A DNA stretch of 64,000 bases from Marinomonas phaeophyticola (GCF_026966905.1 NZ_JAPUBN010000021.1:1-64000); one strand, 5' to 3'. Positions 36,874-47,597 are shown, counted from the first letter of the stretch. Translations and numbers: made by a program. Notes: generated from the letters alone by a model not told the origin.

Positions 36874-39105
36874 TTGTCATTGCCACAAGCGTCTCAAGGG
36901 TTTGGAAATGTACTGATCATCGGTCTTGGTATGATCGGCGGGTCTGTCGCTAAAGCATTAAAAGACAGAGGTCTAGCAACTTTATATGGTTATGACCGTC
37001 GAGAAACGGAGCTCTCATTAGGAATTTCAACCGGTGTTATTGATTATTCAATCGAGTTGACTCCTGATGCTATTGCCAAGATGGATATAATTTTATTGGC
37101 TACACCGGTTCGTGCAATGGAGCATGTACTGGCTACTATAGCGCCAATGTTAAGAGAGACTACGTTAGTGACGGATGTGGGCTCGACAAAGTCCAGTGTT
37201 ATTGAATCGGCAAAGCGTGTTTTCGGTTGTGTTCCTGCTAACTTTATTCCTGGCCACCCTATAGCAGGTGCTGAAAAAAGCGGTGTGTTGGCGGCTAATC
37301 CGAATTTATTTGAAAACCATAAGGTTATTGTTACCCCTCTTGTGACAAGTGATCTCTCTCTGTTGGATCGGTTGCACTCATTTTGGGCTTCTATTGGTGG
37401 TGAGGTGGTTAGCATGGATGTGGATCATCATGATCTTGTCTTGGCTGGGTCCAGCCATTTACCTCATTTGTTGGCTTATACTCTGGTTGACTCTTTGGCA
37501 AATAGTGAGTTAAGGCAGGATGTGTTTCGGTTTGCTGCTGGCGGATTTAGAGACTTCACTCGGATTGCTTCAAGTGATCCTGTTATGTGGCGAGACGTTT
37601 TCTTGGCCAACAAAGACGCCACTTTAGTTGTTCTGAATGAGTTTATGGAGAAACTTGATCAGATGAAGGTGGCGATTGAGACATCAGATAGTGCTTCTAT
37701 GTTTGGTGTGTTTACTAGAGCGAAGTCAGCCAGGGATCATTTTTTAAGGTTGCTTGAGGAAAAGGCGGCGGGTAATGAAAAGATTCAATCGCTTTCAGTT
37801 ACATTCCCGTTAATGAGTTCTATTAAAGGTAGTGTTTCTCTTCCAGGTGATCAGTCTTTATCTCATCGAGCGATTGCAATGGCCTCTCTTGCGGAAGGTA
37901 TTAGTTTGTTAAGTAATTTAGATATTGGTTCTAATGCAAGACTTACTGTGCAGGCGTTTAGAGATATGGGGGTTGTAATAGAGGAATTAGGCGAAGGTCA
38001 ATTACGAATACACGGTGTTGGTTTGAGGGGATTGAAAGCGCCAATCGCACCCATAAATGTAGGTAACTCTTCAACAACCTTGTATGTCTTATTGCCAATA
38101 TTGGCTGGGCAAAATTTTTCAGTGTCTTTAGTTGGAGAAGGTGATTTACTGGATTTGCCGCTAAATGATGTGTTGCCTGTGGTTGAGTCAATGGGAGCAG
38201 AGGTTGCATCTTCTTCGACGTCAGGCTTGCCGGTTCATATCAAGCCAAATAAACGTGAAAAATTAAACGTTGTTGTTCATGGTTCTTATGCGCAAGCAAA
38301 AATGTCGGCTCTTTTTGCGGCTTGTTATTTGGCTAATGAGTCGGGTTCATGTTCGGTTGATTTAGGTAAGGCTTCCTCGAAACGAAACCATACTGAAAAT
38401 CTTTTGCTTGCGTTTGGTTGTTCTGTACAAGAAAGTGCAAATATGTTGACTTTTCCTGATTCGGTAAACCTTCAGTCTGTTGATATTGCCTTACCTGCGG
38501 ATGTAACAAAAACAGCTTGGTTGATTTTGTTGGCAAGTATTTTGCCTGGTTCTAGGTTGGAGGTTGATAATGTGCTTGTTAACGATACTAGAACAGGCTA
38601 TTTGTCCGTTTTGAGGCGGGCAGGGGCGAGTATAGAGACCTTGTCTTTGATGGCTATTGTGCCTGAAAACTCAGAAAAAATTGTGGTCCAATTTTCGACA
38701 CTTTCTGCGTTCTATATTGATGCGGATGAGGCCCTTCTAGTGCGTGAGGAATTGGTGTTTCTTTGTGTCGCTGCTGTTTTTGCCAAAGGAAAGAGCAGAG
38801 TGAATGGCATTAATAAGTTGCCTTTTGAATGTGAAGAGCGGTTAAGAAGCTTAATTGATTCCCTAATTAAAGTAGGAGTTACCTGTGTTATAGGTAATGA
38901 CTATGTGGAAATTGAGGGGGGTGTACCCAATGGTGGTGATTTAGATAGTGCAGGTGATTACTTGTTGGCGATGGCGCAAATTGCGTTAGGGGCAAGAAGT
39001 TCTGCTGCTATTAAGGTTCATGACTGCTTTGGGCTGTTTAAAGAATTTCATGAGTTTGAGCGTGTTACTGAATCATTGGGTGTCCAGTGTTCTTTAATGC
39101 AGTAG
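36874..39105 (+). CDS. tyrA: Fused prephenate dehydrogenase (TyrA) and degenerate EPSP-synthase-like (AroA) domain
   Basis: 743 residues; TTG start with GGAGG 5 bases ahead. Residues 10-295 are an intact Tyr[18 protein letters not shown] near 100, [12 protein letters not shown] near 126, SHLPH near 194 and [10 protein letters not shown]. Residues about 312-743 have the EPSP synthase fold and collinear motifs, but key residues are changed: LPGDQS (Lys to Gln327), GNSSTTLY (Arg to Tyr404), DLPL (Arg to Leu428), LPFECEERL instead of RVKESDR (Lys to Glu652, Glu to Cys653) and GDYLLAM instead of DHRIAM (Arg to Leu697). The frame is uninterrupted. TyrA is probably active; AroA activity is unlikely. 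Confidence 0.9.
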   Translation: MSLPQASQGFGNVLIIGLGMIGGSVAKALKDRGLATLYGYDRRETELSLGISTGVIDYSIELTPDAIAKMDIILLATPVRAMEHVLATIAPMLRETTLVTDVGSTKSSVIESAKRVFGCVPANFIPGHPIAGAEKSGVLAANPNLFENHKVIVTPLVTSDLSLLDRLHSFWASIGGEVVSMDVDHHDLVLAGSSHLPHLLAYTLVDSLANSELRQDVFRFAAGGFRDFTRIASSDPVMWRDVFLANKDATLVVLNEFMEKLDQMKVAIETSDSASMFGVFTRAKSARDHFLRLLEEKAAGNEKIQSLSVTFPLMSSIKGSVSLPGDQSLSHRAIAMASLAEGISLLSNLDIGSNARLTVQAFRDMGVVIEELGEGQLRIHGVGLRGLKAPIAPINVGNSSTTLYVLLPILAGQNFSVSLVGEGDLLDLPLNDVLPVVESMGAEVASSSTSGLPVHIKPNKREKLNVVVHGSYAQAKMSALFAACYLANESGSCSVDLGKASSKRNHTENLLLAFGCSVQESANMLTFPDSVNLQSVDIALPADVTKTAWLILLASILPGSRLEVDNVLVNDTRTGYLSVLRRAGASIETLSLMAIVPENSEKIVVQFSTLSAFYIDADEALLVREELVFLCVAAVFAKGKSRVNGINKLPFECEERLRSLIDSLIKVGVTCVIGNDYVEIEGGVPNGGDLDSAGDYLLAMAQIALGARSSAAIKVHDCFGLFKEFHEFERVTESLGVQCSLMQ

Positions 39106-39124
39106 TTTTGAAAGAGGAAGTAAT

Positions 39125-39808
39125 ATGATAAATCAGTCTCCTGTTATCACGATTGATGGACCGAGTGGTGCAGGTAAAGGTACTGTCAGTCAGATATTGG
39201 CGGATAAACTAGGGTGGCACCTATTAGATAGTGGGGCTCTTTATCGGCTTCTGGCACTTGCGGTATCTCATCATGATATGTCAACGGACGATCATGATAC
39301 GCTTAAAATATTAGCTGAGCACTTGGATATTCAATTTCTACAAGGCGATGATGGGAAATTAGATATTATTTTAGAAGGTGAAATTGTTACTCAGGCTATC
39401 CGTACCGAGGCGGTGGGAAATCAAGCGTCTATATTGGCCGCGTTACCAGCAGTTAGAGAGGGGTTGCTGTTGCGCCAGAGAGCGTTTGCACAGGATCCTG
39501 GTTTGATTGCAGATGGTCGAGATATGGGGACAGTGGTTTTTCCTGATGCCACGATTAAAATATTCTTGACGGCCTCTGCAGAAGAAAGAGGGCGTAGACG
39601 TTATTTGCAATTGCAAGCGAAAGGTGAAGATGTTAACCTTCAAGATTTAGTGGCTTCTATAAAAGAGAGGGATGAGCGTGATGCTAATAGGGCAATTGCG
39701 CCTCTTGTTCCTGCTATTGAAGCTATAGTGATAGACAGTACGTCAACCACAGTTGAGCAAGTGGTAGAAATTATTCTTGCTGAAGTGGTAAAAAAAGGTA
39801 TGGCGTAA
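39125..39808 (+). CDS. cmk: Cytidylate kinase
   Basis: 227 residues. P-loop [14 protein letters not shown] near 10, [12 protein letters not shown] near 34, [14 protein letters not shown] near 128 and the C-terminal [13 protein letters not shown] near 180 fit bacterial CMP kinase. It phosphorylates CMP and dCMP. AGAGGAAG precedes the ATG. Next to rpsA, as in most gammaproteobacteria. Confidence 0.97.
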   Translation: MINQSPVITIDGPSGAGKGTVSQILADKLGWHLLDSGALYRLLALAVSHHDMSTDDHDTLKILAEHLDIQFLQGDDGKLDIILEGEIVTQAIRTEAVGNQASILAALPAVREGLLLRQRAFAQDPGLIADGRDMGTVVFPDATIKIFLTASAEERGRRRYLQLQAKGEDVNLQDLVASIKERDERDANRAIAPLVPAIEAIVIDSTSTTVEQVVEIILAEVVKKGMA

Positions 39809-39848
39809 AGCATTTTCGTTTATCTAAACGTTTTTTTAGTCGAGAAAG

Positions 39849-39944
39849 AACCAGCCGAATCTTTCTTGCATCATCATAAAATTACCCCGTACAGGCTGGT
39901 TGTATGGTTAAAGTACGCTAGCGTACTAAATTAAAGGAAACACA
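39849..39944 (+). promoter_or_regulatory. rpsA leader with two hairpins
   Basis: AACCAGCC (39849-39856) can pair with GGCTGGTT (39894-39901), and a perfect 16-bp palindrome AGTACGCTAGCGTACT (39912-39927) ends 6 bases before the AAGGA ribosome binding site. S1 is known to repress its own translation through a structured leader in gammaproteobacteria; this is the likely element here. Confidence 0.5.
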
Positions 39945-41627
39945 ATGACTCAAAGCTTCGCTGAACTGTTTGAAGAAAGCCTGTTAACCGTAGAAATGGC
40001 TCCAGGCTCGATTGTTACTGGTATTATCGTTGATATCGATAGTGAGTGGGTAACTGTTCATGCAGGTCTAAAATCTGAAGGTGTTATTCCTCGCGTTCAA
40101 TTTCTATCTGAAAGCGGTGAATTCACTTTAAAAGTCGGCGACGAAGTAAAAGTTGCTCTTGATGCTGTTGAAGATGGTTTCGGTGAGACTAAATTGTCTC
40201 GTGAAAAAGCGAAACGTGCTGAAACTTGGGAAGTTCTTGAAAAAGCATATGAAAACAGCGAAATCGTTGTAGGTGTTATCAACGGTAAAGTCAAAGGTGG
40301 TTTCACTGTTGACATCGCAAATATCCGTGCTTTCTTACCTGGTTCTTTGGTTGACGTTCGTCCGATCCGTGATACTTCTCACCTTGAAGGTGTAGATCTT
40401 GAGTTTAAACTGATTAAACTTGATCAAAAACGTAACAACGTTGTTGTTTCTCGTCGCGCTGTTATGGAAGCAACTAACAGTGCAGAACGTGAAACTCTTC
40501 TAGCTTCTCTAGAAGAAGGTCAAGAAGTTAAAGGTATCGTTAAGAACCTTACTGACTACGGTGCATTCGTTGATCTTGGTGGTGTTGATGGTCTTCTACA
40601 CATCACTGACATGGCTTGGAAGCGTATTAAGCACCCAAGCGAAATCATTGCTGTTGGTGATGAGATTGATGTTAAAGTTCTTAAGTTTGACCGTGAGCGC
40701 AATCGTGTATCTCTAGGTCTTAAGCAATTGGGTGAAGATCCATGGGTAGCAATCAAAGCCCGTTACCCAGAAGGCACTAAAGTAACAGCTAAAGTAACTA
40801 ATCTTACTGATTACGGTTGTTTCGCAGAGCTTGAAGAAGGTGTTGAGGGTCTTGTTCACGTATCTGAAATGGATTGGACAAACAAAAACATTCACCCATC
40901 TAAAGTTGTTCAAATTGGTGATGAAGTAGAAGTTATGATCCTAGATATTGACGAAGAACGTCGTCGTATTTCTCTAGGTGTTAAGCAATGTACTCCTAAT
41001 CCATGGGAAGAGTTCGCTACTTCTTACAACAAAGGCGATAAGATTTCAGGCGCAATCAAGTCCATCACTGACTTCGGTGTATTCATCGGTCTTGAAGGCG
41101 GTATTGACGGTCTTGTTCACTTATCCGATCTTTCTTGGGATGAAACAGGTGAAGAAGCTGTTCGTCAATATAAGAAAGGCGATAACCTTGAAACGGTTGT
41201 ATTGTCTATCGATGCTGAACGTGAGCGTATTTCTTTGGGTGTTAAACAACTTGAAGAAGATCCTTTTGTTGGTTTCGCAGCTGAAAATGACAAAGGTGCT
41301 ATCGTTGAAGGTACTGTGAAAGAAGTAGACGCTAAAGGCGCTGTTATTCTTCTAGCTAGTGGTGTTGAGGCAACTCTTAAGGTTTCTGAATTGAGCCGTG
41401 AGCGTGTTGAAGATGCGACTACTGTATTGAAAGAAGGCGATAAAGTTGAAGCAGCGATCATTAATTTAGATCGTAAAGCTCGTACTGTTGCTCTTTCTAT
41501 CAAGCAGAAAGATGCTACAGAAGAGAAGGCTGCTCTTAAGTCTCATTCTGAAAAACAGCAAGCTGAAGCAAGTGGTCCAACGACTATCGGTGATTTGATT
41601 AAAGCTCAGTTAGAAAATCAAAACTAA
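39945..41627 (+). CDS. rpsA: 30S ribosomal protein S1
   Basis: 560 residues (E. coli 557). Six S1 RNA-binding repeats follow one another, best seen as [26 protein letters not shown] units (near 200, 290 and 370). The start [13 protein letters not shown] is the family start. The codon use is clearly biased toward preferred codons compared with neighbours, as expected for an abundant protein. ihfB usually follows rpsA in gammaproteobacteria but is not found here. Confidence 0.98.
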   Translation: MTQSFAELFEESLLTVEMAPGSIVTGIIVDIDSEWVTVHAGLKSEGVIPRVQFLSESGEFTLKVGDEVKVALDAVEDGFGETKLSREKAKRAETWEVLEKAYENSEIVVGVINGKVKGGFTVDIANIRAFLPGSLVDVRPIRDTSHLEGVDLEFKLIKLDQKRNNVVVSRRAVMEATNSAERETLLASLEEGQEVKGIVKNLTDYGAFVDLGGVDGLLHITDMAWKRIKHPSEIIAVGDEIDVKVLKFDRERNRVSLGLKQLGEDPWVAIKARYPEGTKVTAKVTNLTDYGCFAELEEGVEGLVHVSEMDWTNKNIHPSKVVQIGDEVEVMILDIDEERRRISLGVKQCTPNPWEEFATSYNKGDKISGAIKSITDFGVFIGLEGGIDGLVHLSDLSWDETGEEAVRQYKKGDNLETVVLSIDAERERISLGVKQLEEDPFVGFAAENDKGAIVEGTVKEVDAKGAVILLASGVEATLKVSELSRERVEDATTVLKEGDKVEAAIINLDRKARTVALSIKQKDATEEKAALKSHSEKQQAEASGPTTIGDLIKAQLENQN

Positions 41628-41650
41628 GTTTTGACTTTTTAAGTGTTACA

Positions 41651-41680
41651 AAATGCGAGCCAAGTGCTCGCATTTTTTTT
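41651..41680 (+). terminator. Rho-independent terminator after rpsA
   Basis: AATGCGAGC (41652-41660), loop CAAGT, GCTCGCATT (41666-41674), then a run of T to 41680. Confidence 0.92.
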
Positions 41681-41819
41681 GTATAAAATTAAGTTTTAAA
41701 GTGAAGAAAAGTTAACTTTTATATTGACAATGAAACTATGCACAGAATGTGTGGATAACTTTGGGTATAGGGTTAAAAACTCTATATAAAATCGGTAACT
41801 AATTGATAAATAAGAATTT

Positions 41820-42062
41820 TTATTTAAGTTCTTGTAAAAAACGCTTTATATCCTCGCTAGTCCATTCTTCTTTAGATAATAACTCCTGAAACTCTTTACT
41901 TTTGTTTAGTTGTTGTTCGTTTTTTTTGAATTTTGCAAAATGGTATTCTTTTATGAGTTCTTCATCTCGTTTGGATTTATAGATCGGGTTGTGTGCTGAC
42001 TCTTCTTCGGTAAGGTTTTTTACGTCTTGATAAGCTTTTAAGAATGCTTTTTTAGATATCAT
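41820..42062 (-). CDS. Small charged protein coupled to trmO, unknown function
   Basis: 80 residues, cytosolic, about half charged (Lys and Glu), predicted largely helical, with the C-terminal EEWTSEDIKRFLQELK recalling a small helical bundle. Its ATG overlaps the trmO stop by 4 bases (ATGA), which supports it as a real, translationally coupled gene. No family is recognised. Confidence 0.65.
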   Translation of the reverse strand: MISKKAFLKAYQDVKNLTEEESAHNPIYKSKRDEELIKEYHFAKFKKNEQQLNKSKEFQELLSKEEWTSEDIKRFLQELK

Positions 42063-42808
42063 TTTATAGTGCCCTTAATGTCTGGCTGTTCATTCTTTAC
42101 CTTTTCTACATACAGTACTTTGAAGTGACCTGGTTTGGCTTGCCATCTGATGTTTATATCCCAAAGTTGAATTCCATATTGTTTGTTTTCCTTGTCATGC
42201 AAATAAGATGGTCTAGGGTCTTGTGACAAAATTTCACTAATGAGGGTGGCTGCATTTCTGCCTGTCTCATTTAGGTATGCCTTACATTGTTTGTTGGCAA
42301 GAGGAGAAAAAGTGACTTTATTGAGTTTGGGTGGAGAGGGTGCAAAACCTCCTTTCGCATCTTGAACAATGTCAGCGTAAGGAAGGTAGGGTTTTATATC
42401 AACTATTGGCGTTCCATCGAGTAAGTCGCTTCCATGTAACTCAATAAAAATTTGCTTATCTTTTTGATAAATACGACCAAGTTTGACAACGGATAAACCC
42501 AATGGATTTGGTCGATGTGTGGCTCTTGAGGAAAATATGCCTACCTTTTGTTTTCCTCCTAATCTAGGCGGGCGTACTTTTGCCTTCCAATTCTCTTTTA
42601 TGCACTCATGAAAAATGAACTGTATCCAAATATGAGAAAAATCTTCGAGTCCCTCAATCACATCTACTCTGTTAAACGGAGGCAGTAGTTCAAGAGTTGC
42701 AGTTGCTTCGTTTACCAGCCCAGGTTGGCGAGGGATACCAAATTTTTGAGTATAGCAAGAATGAATTACACCGATTGTTTTAAATGAGTAATTAGGATGA
42801 AAGCTCAA
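42059..42808 (-). CDS. trmO: tRNA t6A37 methyltransferase TrmO
   Basis: 249 residues with a TTG start behind GAGG (the nearby ATG is out of frame). The TsaA/YaeB N-terminal beta-barrel has IGVIHSCYTQKFGIPRQPG near 12, FSHIWIQFIFHE near 57, RATHRPNPLGLS near 92 and DLLDGTPIVDIKPYLPYAD near 130. A C-terminal domain with ILSQDPRPSYL near 194 is as in the full-length E. coli enzyme. It N6-methylates t6A37 of tRNA-Thr using SAM. Divergent from proA; overlaps the 80-residue gene downstream. Confidence 0.93.
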   Translation of the reverse strand: MSFHPNYSFKTIGVIHSCYTQKFGIPRQPGLVNEATATLELLPPFNRVDVIEGLEDFSHIWIQFIFHECIKENWKAKVRPPRLGGKQKVGIFSSRATHRPNPLGLSVVKLGRIYQKDKQIFIELHGSDLLDGTPIVDIKPYLPYADIVQDAKGGFAPSPPKLNKVTFSPLANKQCKAYLNETGRNAATLISEILSQDPRPSYLHDKENKQYGIQLWDINIRWQAKPGHFKVLYVEKVKNEQPDIKGTIK

Positions 42809-42926
42809 AGAAACCTCATGGAAATGCTAAAAAGAATAAATACTTGTATGTTAGTATAACTTTATTAAAAGAAATACTTGATAGAATTGCTTTAATGTTT
42901 AATTTAATATTTTTTGAGAGTCTAGA

Positions 42927-44186
42927 ATGTCTGTAAAAATGTATATGCAACAAGTGGGTCAACAAGCGCGTAAAGCGTCTCGTATTTTGGCGCGTGCTTC
43001 TACACAAGATAAAAATGCGGCGTTAATGGCAATGGCTGTTGCATTAGATAATGCTCGACCTCAATTGAAATTGGCAAATAAGAAAGACATGGATGCAGGT
43101 AATCAAAAAGGTCTTAGTCCCGCGTTGCTGGATAGGTTGTTATTGGATGATAAAAAAATATCCAGCATGATTGAAGGGCTCACTCAGGTGGCCAATCTTG
43201 TTGACCCTATTGGTGAAATTACCGATATGGCTTATCGTCCTTCAGGTATTCAGATCGGCAAGATGAGAGTGCCTTTAGGTGTGATTGGCATTATTTATGA
43301 GTCGCGTCCTAATGTTACGATTGATGCGGCAAGCCTATGTTTGAAATCTGGTAATGCGACAGTATTAAGAGGTGGAAGTGAAGCTTATCACTCAAACCAA
43401 GCTATAGCGGAAGCGATTGTGGTTGGTTTAAATAAAGTTGGTTTTCCAGAGCATGCAGTACAGATAGTGAATACAACGGATAGGGAAGCCGTAGGTGAAA
43501 TGATTTCAATGCCTGATTATATTGATGTTATTGTTCCTCGTGGTGGCAAAGGCTTGATAGAGAGAATTTCAAAAGACGCTAAAGTTCCCGTTATTAAGCA
43601 TTTAGATGGTAATTGTCATGTGTATATTGATGATGAAGCAGATGTAGAGAAGGCGTTGACTATTGCGATCAATGCTAAAACAAGGCGTTATGGCGTATGT
43701 AATGCTATGGAATCTTTATTGGTTCATGCCGATATCGCTGATCAGGTTTTGCCCCGTTTAGTGAGAGAGTTTGTTAGCAAAGGTGTTGAGTTAGTGGGTT
43801 GTGAAAGTAGTCAACAATATTCAAATGAAATAGGCTTGGCGATTGAAGACGATTGGTATACAGAATATTTGGCGCCAAAACTGTCTATTAAACTTGTATC
43901 TGGTATCGATGAGGCAATGGAACATATTAATAAATACGGCTCTCACCATACGGATGCTATTATTAGCCAGAATTATACTAAAACTCGAATTTTCATGACG
44001 GAAGTAGATTCTTCATCTGTCATGGTAAACGCATCAACCGCTTTTGCAGATGGCTTTGAGTATGGGTTTGGGGCGGAGATCGGTATTTCAACAGATAAAA
44101 TTCATGTTCGTGGTCCTGTTGGTTTACTTGGTCTAACTAGTCAAAAATTTGTTGTCTTGGGTGATGGGCATATACGTGATAATTAA
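42927..44186 (+). CDS. proA: Gamma-glutamyl phosphate reductase
   Basis: 419 residues. Conserved [22 protein letters not shown] block (here [18 protein letters not shown] near 113), [15 protein letters not shown] near 140, [11 protein letters not shown] near 208, and the catalytic cysteine in [12 protein letters not shown] near 256. Second step of proline synthesis. Start of a closely packed run ending with lipA; proB is not adjacent. Confidence 0.97.
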   Translation: MSVKMYMQQVGQQARKASRILARASTQDKNAALMAMAVALDNARPQLKLANKKDMDAGNQKGLSPALLDRLLLDDKKISSMIEGLTQVANLVDPIGEITDMAYRPSGIQIGKMRVPLGVIGIIYESRPNVTIDAASLCLKSGNATVLRGGSEAYHSNQAIAEAIVVGLNKVGFPEHAVQIVNTTDREAVGEMISMPDYIDVIVPRGGKGLIERISKDAKVPVIKHLDGNCHVYIDDEADVEKALTIAINAKTRRYGVCNAMESLLVHADIADQVLPRLVREFVSKGVELVGCESSQQYSNEIGLAIEDDWYTEYLAPKLSIKLVSGIDEAMEHINKYGSHHTDAIISQNYTKTRIFMTEVDSSSVMVNASTAFADGFEYGFGAEIGISTDKIHVRGPVGLLGLTSQKFVVLGDGHIRDN

Positions 44187-44197
44187 GAGTGTTGTAA

Positions 44198-44878
44198 GTG
44201 TCTAATCAAGTGAATCAGAGCACTTTAAAAGTGGTTGCCATTATGGGAGGGACTTATAATCCAGTTCATAATGGGCATTTAAGAGTTGCGGTTGAGGTGG
44301 CTGATTTGTTTTCTCTTGATGAGCTAAAATTAGTTCCTTGCTTGCAGCCAGTCCATAAATCTAGACCGACAGTGTCAACTCTCCATAGATTAAATATGTT
44401 GGATCTGGCGATTGAGTCTGATGCTAGATTGACGATTGATAATAGAGAGGTGCTTCGCTCTAAACCCAGTTATACTATTGATACCCTTAAAGAGCTTAGG
44501 GTCGAGCTGGGAGCGGACGCCTCAATTGTTATGATTGTTGGTATGGACAGTTTTTTATCGCTAAACTATTGGAAAGATTGGCACCTTCTGACCTCTTATG
44601 CACATATTTTCGTTGTTTCTCGGCCTGGTTGGAATCCTACGTTTTCGGATGAGTTGAATAACTATTATGAAAAGTATCGTGCTTCCTCTATAGCTGAGTT
44701 ACAATGCGCACCCTCAGGAAGTATCTGGTTTGAGACTTTAGCCCCTCTTGACATCTCATCAAGCATGATTAGAGCGTTAGTGGCAAGTAATCGATCTATT
44801 GCTTACTTGTTACCCAATTCAGTACGAAAATATATTGATACAAATAAACTTTATTTACAGGAAAATACAAATACATGA
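44198..44878 (+). CDS. nadD: Nicotinate-nucleotide adenylyltransferase
   Basis: 226 residues from a GTG. The nucleotidyltransferase motif MGGTYNPVHNGHL is near 17 and the second motif DISSSMIRALV near 187. It makes deamido-NAD from nicotinate mononucleotide. Eleven bases after proA and overlapping rsfS by 4. Confidence 0.95.
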   Translation: MSNQVNQSTLKVVAIMGGTYNPVHNGHLRVAVEVADLFSLDELKLVPCLQPVHKSRPTVSTLHRLNMLDLAIESDARLTIDNREVLRSKPSYTIDTLKELRVELGADASIVMIVGMDSFLSLNYWKDWHLLTSYAHIFVVSRPGWNPTFSDELNNYYEKYRASSIAELQCAPSGSIWFETLAPLDISSSMIRALVASNRSIAYLLPNSVRKYIDTNKLYLQENTNT

Positions 44879-45228
44879 GCGATCAAAACTACACAAATGA
44901 TCAAATTCTTGCTTTAGCAATTGAGTCTCTAGAGAATGTTAAGGGTGATAAGATCACTGTGCTAAATGTTCAAGCTCATACGGATATGATGGATTACATG
45001 ATTATCTGTACAGGTACTTCTAAGCGTCATGTTAATGCTTTAGGGCAAAATGTGGTTGAACATGCGAAAAAGAATGGCTTGCAACCGTTAGGTTTTGAAG
45101 GCAAGGGAATGGGCAGTGACTGGGTGTTGGTTGATTTACATGATGTTGTTGTACATGTGATGACGGACGAAGCCCGTTCTTTTTATGACTTAGAAAAACT
45201 TTGGAATATCACTCCGGAAGTTTTATAG
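44875..45228 (+). CDS. rsfS: Ribosome silencing factor RsfS
   Basis: 117 residues of the Iojap family, with DMMDYMIICTGTSKRHV near 37, GSDWVLVDLHDVVVHVM near 81 and the FYDLEKLW end. It binds L14 and keeps 50S from joining 30S when translation must be slowed. The start overlaps the nadD stop. Confidence 0.96.
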   Translation: MSDQNYTNDQILALAIESLENVKGDKITVLNVQAHTDMMDYMIICTGTSKRHVNALGQNVVEHAKKNGLQPLGFEGKGMGSDWVLVDLHDVVVHVMTDEARSFYDLEKLWNITPEVL

Positions 45229-45240
45229 GTATTAGTTAAC

Positions 45241-45708
45241 ATGCGCATTAGATTGATTGCCGTCGGCACAAAAATGCCAAAATGGATTCAAGAAGGCTTT
45301 GCCGATTACACTAAGCGTTTGCCTAAAGATTTTTCTCTTGAGCTTGTAGAAATTCCTATGGCTCCAAGGGGAAAAAATGCTGACATAGCTAAAGCAATTC
45401 GTAAAGAGGGTGATGCTATGTTAGACGCTATTTCTGCAAATGAAAAAGTCATTGCCATGGAGGTTTTAGGTAAGGAGTGGTCTACGGAGCAACTTGCAGA
45501 TCAAGCTCAAGAGTGGCGAATGGAAGGCAGTAACTTATGTTTGCTAATCGGTGGTCCTGATGGGTTAGACCCTCGATGTACTGCAAAAGCGGATAAGTGC
45601 TGGTCATTATCTAAACTTACCCTTCCTCATCCTATTGTCCGTGTTATTCTTGCTGAGCAAATATACCGAGCTTGGACATTGATGAATAATCATCCTTACC
45701 ATAGGTAG
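45241..45708 (+). CDS. rlmH: 23S rRNA pseudouridine-1915 N3-methyltransferase RlmH
   Basis: 155 residues, the usual size. SPOUT/trefoil-knot motifs are clear: [13 protein letters not shown] near 100 and [23 protein letters not shown] near 126. Methylates the tRNA-contacting helix 69 of 23S rRNA on assembled ribosomes. Pairs with rsfS in most proteobacteria. Confidence 0.97.
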   Translation: MRIRLIAVGTKMPKWIQEGFADYTKRLPKDFSLELVEIPMAPRGKNADIAKAIRKEGDAMLDAISANEKVIAMEVLGKEWSTEQLADQAQEWRMEGSNLCLLIGGPDGLDPRCTAKADKCWSLSKLTLPHPIVRVILAEQIYRAWTLMNNHPYHR

Positions 45709-45719
45709 AGGATACTTAA

Positions 45720-47597
45720 ATGGGTCAGGGTCAACAGTATTTTCGTAACTATCGGCAGGAGCAATCTTTAACTCAGAGGCGAGTCATTGTTTCTGGGATT
45801 CTTGTGCTTATAATGGTTGCTATTTTAGTTGGGAGGCTGTTTTTTCTGCAGGTTGTTGAGTTTGATCGTTATCAAACTAAAGCTAATGAAAATAGAGTGA
45901 TGTTGATACCAGAGCCTCCTCCTAGAGGCTTGATTTATGATCGTAATGGCCTTGTATTAGCTGATAACCGTCCTATCCATAGTTTAACCATTACCCCCGA
46001 AAGAATTGAGAATTTTTCCGAATTGAGGGAAGAGCTTGAAGCGGTTCTTGATATCACTCCGGAAGAGTGGGATTCATTTAATGAAAAACGTAAATCTTAC
46101 CGACGACCTTATCAATCCATTACGTTAAAGCAGCAACTTACCGATCAAGAATGGGCCAAACTGTCGGTTGACTTATATAAATGGGATGGTGTGCAGGTTG
46201 AGGCACAGCTGACGCGATATTACCCCTTTGGAGAAGCGTTTGCTCATGCTATTGGATATGTAGGTCGTATTACGGAAAAAGATCTCGCGCGTGTTGATCC
46301 GGCTATTTATCAAGGTGCTCTATATATTGGTAAGTCTGGAGTAGAAGATTTTTATGAAAAAGAATTGTTTGGGATTCCTGGGCTAAGTAAGTTGGAAGTG
46401 AATGCTCGTGGGCGAATTATGTCAGAACTTGAGCGTCAAAATCCGACACCAGGCAATAATATTCAGTTGCATCTAGATGCTCGTTTACAGCAATATGCCT
46501 ATGATTCACTTGGCACATATAAAGGATCTGTTATCGCGATAGATCCTGAGACGGGAGGGATTCTTGCTCTTGTAAGTAAGCCAGGTTACGACCCAAATTT
46601 GTTTGTTCGAGGGATTTCTTATAAAAACTACGCCATTCTTCGTAACTCCCCAAGATTGCCACTGTTTAACAGAGCATTAAGAGGGGGTTATCCCCCCGCA
46701 TCAACAATAAAGCCCTTTATGGCGTTGGCTGGTTTAGAAAATGGATTTTCAAGTTGGGAGGAGCGTTTTTACGCTCAGGGTTATTATCAGATTAACCCTA
46801 ATGGACGACGTTATCGAGATTGGAAGCGAGGTGGGCATGGTTGGGTTAATTTAGAGAGATCCATAATTGAATCCGTTGATACTTATTATTACCAATTGGC
46901 TCAAAAAATGGGTATTACTCCTATACATAATTTTTTGAAAAAATTGAGTTTTGGCTCACCTGCGATTCTGGATTTAAACGGTGCAAGTAATGGGTTGCTT
47001 CCCTCTAATGAGTGGAAAAAAGCGAAGTATAAAGAGCCATGGTACCCGGGTGATTCCGTTAACATTGGGATAGGTCAGGGGTTTATGGTGGCAACCCCGT
47101 TACAAATAGCATCAGCTACGACGGTTATTGCAAATAGAGGTGTGTGGCATTCTCCTAGAATGGCAAAGAAAATAGGCAATGATGACTTTGAATTGCTACA
47201 AGAGGAAGTTACAACAAAAACCATTACGCTAAAAAATCAGCGTAATTGGGAGAAAGTGGTGACGGCTATGGAGAAGGTGATATCAGATCGTAAAGGAACG
47301 GCAAGACGGTTACAGGGAACACCTTATAAAATAGCGGGTAAAACAGGGACTGGACAGGTCTTTAGTTTGCAAGAAGATGAGGAATACGAGGCCGATAAAC
47401 TTGAAGCTCGATTACATGATCATGCCTTGTTTATTGGGTTTGCGCCATCAAAAGCACCCAAAATTGTTGTGTTTGCTATTTTTGAAAATGGTGGCAGTAG
47501 TGCTAAGCCTGCTGATTTAACAAAAAAACTGTTTGACGCGTATTTATTAGATGATTACCCAGAAGAGTACGATTATCTGAAAGGACCAAATTTATGA
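45720..47597 (+). CDS. mrdA: Penicillin-binding protein 2, elongasome transpeptidase
   Basis: 625 residues. N-terminal membrane anchor (about 22-44), dimerisation domain and the transpeptidase with SxxK in YPPASTIKPF near 325, SVD near 380 and KTG in IAGKTGTGQVF near 540. It cross-links peptidoglycan along the cell side wall with RodA. GAGGA precedes the ATG, and its stop overlaps mrdB. Confidence 0.97.
   Translation: MGQGQQYFRNYRQEQSLTQRRVIVSGILVLIMVAILVGRLFFLQVVEFDRYQTKANENRVMLIPEPPPRGLIYDRNGLVLADNRPIHSLTITPERIENFSELREELEAVLDITPEEWDSFNEKRKSYRRPYQSITLKQQLTDQEWAKLSVDLYKWDGVQVEAQLTRYYPFGEAFAHAIGYVGRITEKDLARVDPAIYQGALYIGKSGVEDFYEKELFGIPGLSKLEVNARGRIMSELERQNPTPGNNIQLHLDARLQQYAYDSLGTYKGSVIAIDPETGGILALVSKPGYDPNLFVRGISYKNYAILRNSPRLPLFNRALRGGYPPASTIKPFMALAGLENGFSSWEERFYAQGYYQINPNGRRYRDWKRGGHGWVNLERSIIESVDTYYYQLAQKMGITPIHNFLKKLSFGSPAILDLNGASNGLLPSNEWKKAKYKEPWYPGDSVNIGIGQGFMVATPLQIASATTVIANRGVWHSPRMAKKIGNDDFELLQEEVTTKTITLKNQRNWEKVVTAMEKVISDRKGTARRLQGTPYKIAGKTGTGQVFSLQEDEEYEADKLEARLHDHALFIGFAPSKAPKIVVFAIFENGGSSAKPADLTKKLFDAYLLDDYPEEYDYLKGPNL

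Noticed and set aside
40500-41300. Repeated nucleotide blocks
   Set aside because: These reflect the repeated S1 domains of ribosomal protein S1, not DNA repeats or an array.
40978-41503. Long frames on both strands inside rpsA
   Set aside because: Both are shadows of the strongly biased rpsA codon use.
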